A stretch of 64,000 nucleotides of DNA. Origin: Phoronis australis (lineage: Eukaryota > Phoronida > Phoronidae). The stretch lies in the NCBI GenBank assembly GCA_002633005.1, contig NMRA01000023.1, positions 1,172,508 to 1,236,507 on the forward strand, in the 5' to 3' direction. This document shows positions 60,601-64,000 of the stretch, piece after piece. The notes under the pieces were generated by a model. The model did not search any database. It was not told where the DNA came from and saw only the letters and a list, made by a program, of their open reading frames with translations. The position numbers and the translations under genes are program-made. Position 1 is the stretch's first letter, and each line of letters begins with the position of its first letter.

Positions 60601-62520
60601 ACTGAGGGTTAGCTAGGTCTAAGATTTTGTACATGGGCACCAACTCCATTGATATTCCTGCAATCAAACTTGGCGCAGCACAATGTATGAGAAGTTCTGA
60701 GCCATGTTTAAAAGCCAGAGTTTTTCTCCCCTGCAACACAATTAATAACTATAGTATAATAGTGTTGCACAGGAGGACTTGTTTTTTATTACGAACAATA
60801 GCGACATGCCCAGCAAGTGTAATTGCAGTTGTTTCTGTGAAAATAAAACTGAGATTCACATACACGATGGCGGATGCACAACTTGCACAATGTTTGAAAT
60901 TTTACTGACAGAAGAATCCTGAACTCGTATCCAATTTACAGGCAAATATCACAAATAGGACCTCCACTAGGTGATGTTAGTAACGCAGAGGTCCCACTTG
61001 TATACACGCATGCCTACAGGAAGTCACCTGGTACCCATGTGATCTGCTTCAAGTTCTTACTGTCTCTGTCCTTAGTGCCACCACATGGATACCGAAACAC
61101 ATATCCCGAAGACAGTCATCATTTCAACACAGTCAAAGTAGAACACAAGCCCAGAAGTCCATTTCTAGTCTCAGACATTATGTGACATTTCCTGCTTGAG
61201 CAAACAGTGGCGGCAGACTGGTAGTCTAATACGCAACACTTGAAAATTATCATTCGGCCACAAGAAAACTATTTCAAGTAATGGTGCTTGTGGGATAACA
61301 CATTGTGAAACTTTTAATAAAGTTGAGCACTTCAATCAGCCAACATGGTTACATCATGACTACTTAACTTGGTTGGATACTTATGGCAAGCTTTATCAAA
61401 TCACGACATTAATTTTCGGAAGAGGCATTTTTGATAAAAAGGCATGGGGAACAAGATATTTGTGTGGAACATGTTGATATTTCCACATATCTATATACCG
61501 ATGACTTCTTTCATCACCCAACTTGTTCTGTACTCGTCAGATTTTGCTACTGTATATCAGTTCACTTGGTTAAAACAACTACCTCTGATAATGCTTTGTT
61601 TACAAAATTTAGGCAAAGCTGTGTTCCAAAAGATAACTACCTTCTCTGGCTTATCTGTAAATGGTCATTTATTTATTTACGCAAGTCTAGTTGCACCCTT
61701 TAACTTTTACTCAATTCCTAATAATCCGGCTACATTAATCGATCACAGAAGTGATGACCACTACACTCGTTATTTTTGTTACAGTTTTTGTTTTTGTAAA
61801 TATACATAGAAATAATTCTCTGGAGAGAATAGGATCACTTAACCCAAAAGGTTGGTGGCTCGATTTCCTAGCTGAACCAATAAATAAGTATTTGTAAATG
61901 CCTTCCAACTTTTGAAATTGTACATTGTATCAACCAATCTCAACATTTCACTTTTAAGAGGTTGCCCATTTTTTAAACCTCTGGTGACCTTGGGCACTTG
62001 ATTTTTTTCTACAACTGGAATATGATGGGAATGGATCTCATTTATGATTTTATACTTGAAGTTGGCCATATCTGATCTGCCAAAGCAGCATTCAATATTG
62101 ACAGGTCCTCTTGTGCTACGTGCCTGGCAGATGGTTGACCTCCCCATAGCCTTCTGTGTGCTTCACTTAACGTGACGTTAACTGACAGTAAATTCAATTT
62201 AGGAATGTATGCCAATTCAGCAAACAATTGATTACGAGAGTGTTTGTTTGAGCTGGAAGGATTTAAAGACTCTAACATTCTCCAAAGGTGTGCATCTACA
62301 CTACAAATGTAGACAAAGTAACACGACAGAGAGTTTTGTCTGTGTTAAGGCTGTAAAGCATAATTTGCAGAAAATCCTTTAGCACATAAAATGGATTGTG
62401 ATGTATAATAGCTTTCAAAGAACACACAGCGAGGCGCACGCTTACCAAGAATATTAGGTTGAACGCAAAAACTGAATACTTCAGGCATTGTAAACCTTGG
62501 CCTTCCCTTAATAACGCCAT
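54555..62520 (-). CDS. Tetraspanin (complete, eight coding exons, 302 aa)
   Basis: Exons, right to left: 62520-62446, 60578-60381, 58826-58752, 58020-57901, 56843-56756, 56318-56164, 55343-55260, 54668-54555. All have AG/GT borders and matching phases, from ATG to TAG. Tetraspanins are four-helix membrane scaffold proteins that organise partner proteins into membrane microdomains. TM1 is about residues 14-40, TM2 56-82 (ending MGCFGAL), TM3 87-113, TM4 250-275. The large loop has six cysteines (159, 160, 199, 200, 215, 239). Its first motif reads CCA rather than the classic CCG, and PPSCC is the second. Possible N-glycosylation sites are N126, N135 and N179. An RVKR dibasic site (224-227) sits between the last two cysteines. 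A charged tail, KIRQRDKELEEL, follows TM4. I cannot assign a vertebrate orthologue by eye. It is head to head with PRMT1. Confidence 0.92.
55260..55343 (-). CDS. Tetraspanin exon 7 (TM4)
   Basis: 84 nt, phase 0 on both sides. Begins GCYTVGYN with the last large-loop cysteine (C239), then the hydrophobic TM4. This is the standard tetraspanin end-of-loop exon. Confidence 0.92.
56164..56318 (-). CDS. Tetraspanin exon 6 (large loop, second half)
   Basis: 155 nt, phase 1 to phase 0. Contains VPPSCCVVSRE, NLEHC and the dibasic PPRVKRGKNN. PPSC is the typical second cysteine motif. Confidence 0.92.
56756..56843 (-). CDS. Tetraspanin exon 5 (large loop, CC motif)
   Basis: 88 nt, phase 0 to phase 1. 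Encodes LECCAVEDQGWTVYQES and a glycosylation site in WNISGG. CCA replaces the usual CCG. Confidence 0.9.
57901..58020 (-). CDS. Tetraspanin exon 4 (large loop, first half)
   Basis: 120 nt, phase 0. Encodes helical LANFMKTTMNDTLL and RYGNETDQSIIN, with two possible N-glycosylation sites. Confidence 0.9.
58752..58826 (-). CDS. Tetraspanin exon 3 (TM3)
   Basis: 75 nt, phase 0. Encodes a hydrophobic YFVILLIIFCVLLVAAVLG stretch ending in charged FRTR. Confidence 0.9.
59311..59756. mobile_element. MITE of about 446 bp, CAGGGCTTGGAAT ends, in tetraspanin intron
   Basis: CAGGGCTTGGAAT at the left end matches the reverse complement of the right end exactly (13 bp). The ends resemble hAT-like termini. 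The long overlapping frames inside (for example 59230-59559) start outside the element and cross its left end, so they are not genes. The target duplication is uncertain. Confidence 0.7.
60381..60578 (-). CDS. Tetraspanin exon 2 (TM1 end, small loop, TM2)
   Basis: 198 nt, phase 0. Contains VLGLIVLAIGVWM, the small loop with GTGGFDYT, and a TM2 ending AFMGCFGALRERQWML. This block is strongly conserved in tetraspanins. Confidence 0.94.
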
Positions 62521-62535
62521 GGTGGGTCTGTTCAC
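62446..62535 (-). CDS. Tetraspanin exon 1 with start codon
   Basis: The ATG is at 62520-62518 on the minus strand, after 15 nt of 5' UTR and a ctatttccag acceptor. Coding 62520-62446, phase 0, donor gtaagc. Begins MALLREGQGLQCLKY, the short cytoplasmic N-terminus, and enters TM1. Confidence 0.92.
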
Positions 62536-63085
62536 CTGGAAATAGATATTTTCAAAAAGCATGAAACAAACTAAAATAATAACGAAGACTTGAGAGGAGC
62601 TTCAAATGTGAATATCAATGTTACTTGCAGGAAGTTCAGAAAGAGCACACAAAATGCGACGCAAATGGAAACAAGTGACTGAAAAGTAGGTCAGCTTGTT
62701 TTCACCAGTATCAGCCATCGCAAAAGTATTAAATCAGCTCAAGTGGCCAACACTCAAACCAGCTTTTCTGGCATGCATATCCCTAACTGTTTGAAGACAA
62801 CATATACTGTTCCCAGCCTACACTCAATGTTTCATATATTTTAGGTGTTTTGGAGAGAGTATGCGGATAGAGTTTACGAAATATGACTCATAACACAGTT
62901 AACCTGATCGTAAAAAATAGGTCACGAAAAATACGTAGCATTTTGAGACATTTTCTCAAATATCATACAGAATTAGAGCATTGAATATTTTCTTGAAGAA
63001 AATTGATTCTATTACATCAAATAACAGGCCTAATTATTGTTTTCATTAAGAGTTACTTTTAAAATTTTACCAAAAATTGACTCAC

Positions 63086-63140
63086 CCCTTCACCCACAAC
63101 GGACTTCGCGCTCTTTAGCGATTGAAGATAGTAAGTTACA
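63086..63140 (-). other. Probable tetraspanin 5' non-coding exon
   Basis: On the minus strand the sequence GTTGTGGGTGAAGGG is followed by a strong GTGAGT donor at 63085-63080. The next acceptor is the one at 62536, just before the start codon. The 5' boundary is unknown. Confidence 0.55.
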
Positions 63141-63379
63141 ATCCTTTCAGGGGGAGGTAATTCTCTTCTAATGTGATAACTTGTAGATTTTATGTTAAAA
63201 TTCGTATTTTTTGTTTCTTCTTAATGGTTCTGGAGACAAAATAAAATAAATTAATATCGTTTTCCCCTATAAATATTTTTTTTTACCGAATAATTCCTTA
63301 TCATATGCTTCTTGCGAAGAACACACATTTTGATGACGTAGAACGCGTACATGTGCGAAATTTTGACAAACAGAACACA
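63141..63379. promoter_or_regulatory. Likely bidirectional promoter, tetraspanin and PRMT1
   Basis: About 240 bp separates the supposed 5' exon of the tetraspanin (minus) from the PRMT1 start (plus). No TATA box is convincing. The arrangement itself is seen in sequence; shared regulation is inference. Confidence 0.5.
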
Positions 63380-63631
63380 ATGGCAGAACACATGGAGGTA
63401 ACTAATGTACGAGTTTAGAGGAGTTAATTTCCTTCAGATTACTATTATGTCAGCAAAAATAACGACATGTGTTAACCAACCACAATAAGAGACTAGATTA
63501 ATTGAACGTTGTCGCCTTTCTTTTAGGCTTCAAGCACAAATGGTCACGGCGATGATTCTTCCAAAGATCCGACCGAGATGACTTCAAAAGACTATTACTT
63601 CGATTCCTACGCTCATTTCGGAATCCATGAG
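63380..63631 (+). CDS. PRMT1: Protein arginine N-methyltransferase 1, first two coding exons (3' incomplete)
   Basis: The ATG at 63380 opens MAEHME (63380-63397, donor gtaact). The second exon (63527-63631, acceptor ttttag, donor gtatat) encodes a Ser/Asp-rich start followed by MTSKDYYFDSYAHFGIHE. That DYYFDSYAHFGIHE block is the near-invariant N-terminal substrate/cofactor helix of PRMT1/PRMT8. PRMT1 transfers methyl groups from S-adenosylmethionine to arginine in histones and RNA-binding proteins, giving asymmetric dimethylarginine. PRMT8 is excluded as likely only because it is a vertebrate-lineage duplicate. The remainder of the gene lies beyond the window. Confidence 0.9.
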
Positions 63632-63941
63632 GTATATTTTCGTGAGCTGTATTGTAAAGTAAATCCTGTATTGGTTCGTGTGTCAGCTACTTAGTTTGAA
63701 AGTCAGTTACTTTTATCATTTTAATTAGTGATTAGTCAGTTTAGAGTTATGTGAATGCTTTATCAATATCAAGCCAATGTGAGTCTTTTACGTGATGTCT
63801 AGTGGCACAAAACTGCCACTTGTTAATCAGTCCTGGTAATTATTTACAATATGACGACTTTGACTTACACATATGATTTTGGTATCGTTCGATTCCTTTC
63901 ATCGTTATCTTTCCAAAAATATATGAATATATCCCCTACCC

Positions 63942-64000
63942 AGGGCTTCATCTAGGATTTCGAACATAGGGTGTCCAAAATGGGTTCTCAATATTCCAGG
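63942..64000. repeat. Possible left end of another TIR element
   Basis: CAGGGCTTCATCTAGGATTTCG resembles the reverse-complement right end of the MITE at 44474-44630 and the CAGGGCTTGGAAT end at 59311. The other end lies outside the window. Confidence 0.4.

Noticed and set aside
61839-62278. Minus-strand ORFs in the first tetraspanin intron
   Set aside because: No recognisable domain, and exons 1 and 2 join in phase 0 without them.

Overview
The window is nuclear DNA from an animal, most likely an invertebrate. It is AT-rich, with long introns bounded by GT/AG, animal gene families and many decayed transposable elements. There are no operons and no viral or bacterial genes. I cannot name the species from sequence alone. 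The protein style fits a marine invertebrate (deuterostome or lophotrochozoan), which is inference.

Four protein genes are supported. (1) A TRPC-type cation channel on the + strand: nine exons from 10256 to 28525 join in frame into 653 residues, from the end of the N-terminal cytoplasmic domain to the stop codon. The ankyrin-repeat exons are not seen and probably lie upstream of the window. (2) A single-exon class A GPCR, FMRFamide-receptor-like, at 47140-48309 (+). (3) A complete eight-coding-exon tetraspanin of 302 residues on the - strand, 62520 down to 54555. (4) The first two coding exons of an arginine methyltransferase of the PRMT1 type at 63380-63631 (+), which runs off the right edge. 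Genes 3 and 4 are head to head and probably share a promoter near 63150-63380. I see no functional link among the four genes beyond position.

The rest is intronic or intergenic and full of repeats. Three elements of about 3.1-3.2 kb have terminal inverted repeats (TIRs): 622-3785, 16582-19717 and 21820-24980. The first and third carry decayed copies of one coding family on the - strand. Its recognisable blocks are a VVFDG block, a GEDTD block, a TGCNTTS block and a C-terminal CXC cysteine motif. These resemble the FEN1/XPG nuclease layout, so I compare the elements with Academ-type transposons. Smaller elements include a foldback in a TRPC intron, two tRNA-like-containing elements, a GIY-YIG/Penelope-like relic and three MITEs at 31474-31986, 44474-44630 and 59311-59756. 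A 22-bp minisatellite of about 80 copies fills 32442-34230.

Two places look like assembly artefacts: a G-run with three Ns at 37881-37910, and a 216-bp near-identical repeat (45137-45352 and 46577-46792) whose second copy begins right after a single N.

The most interesting observations are: the decayed nuclease-like transposons; a GMGD pore motif, as in TRPV channels, inside a TRPC-like channel; a furin-type RVKR site in the tetraspanin large loop; and the related ends of the two tRNA-like-containing elements.
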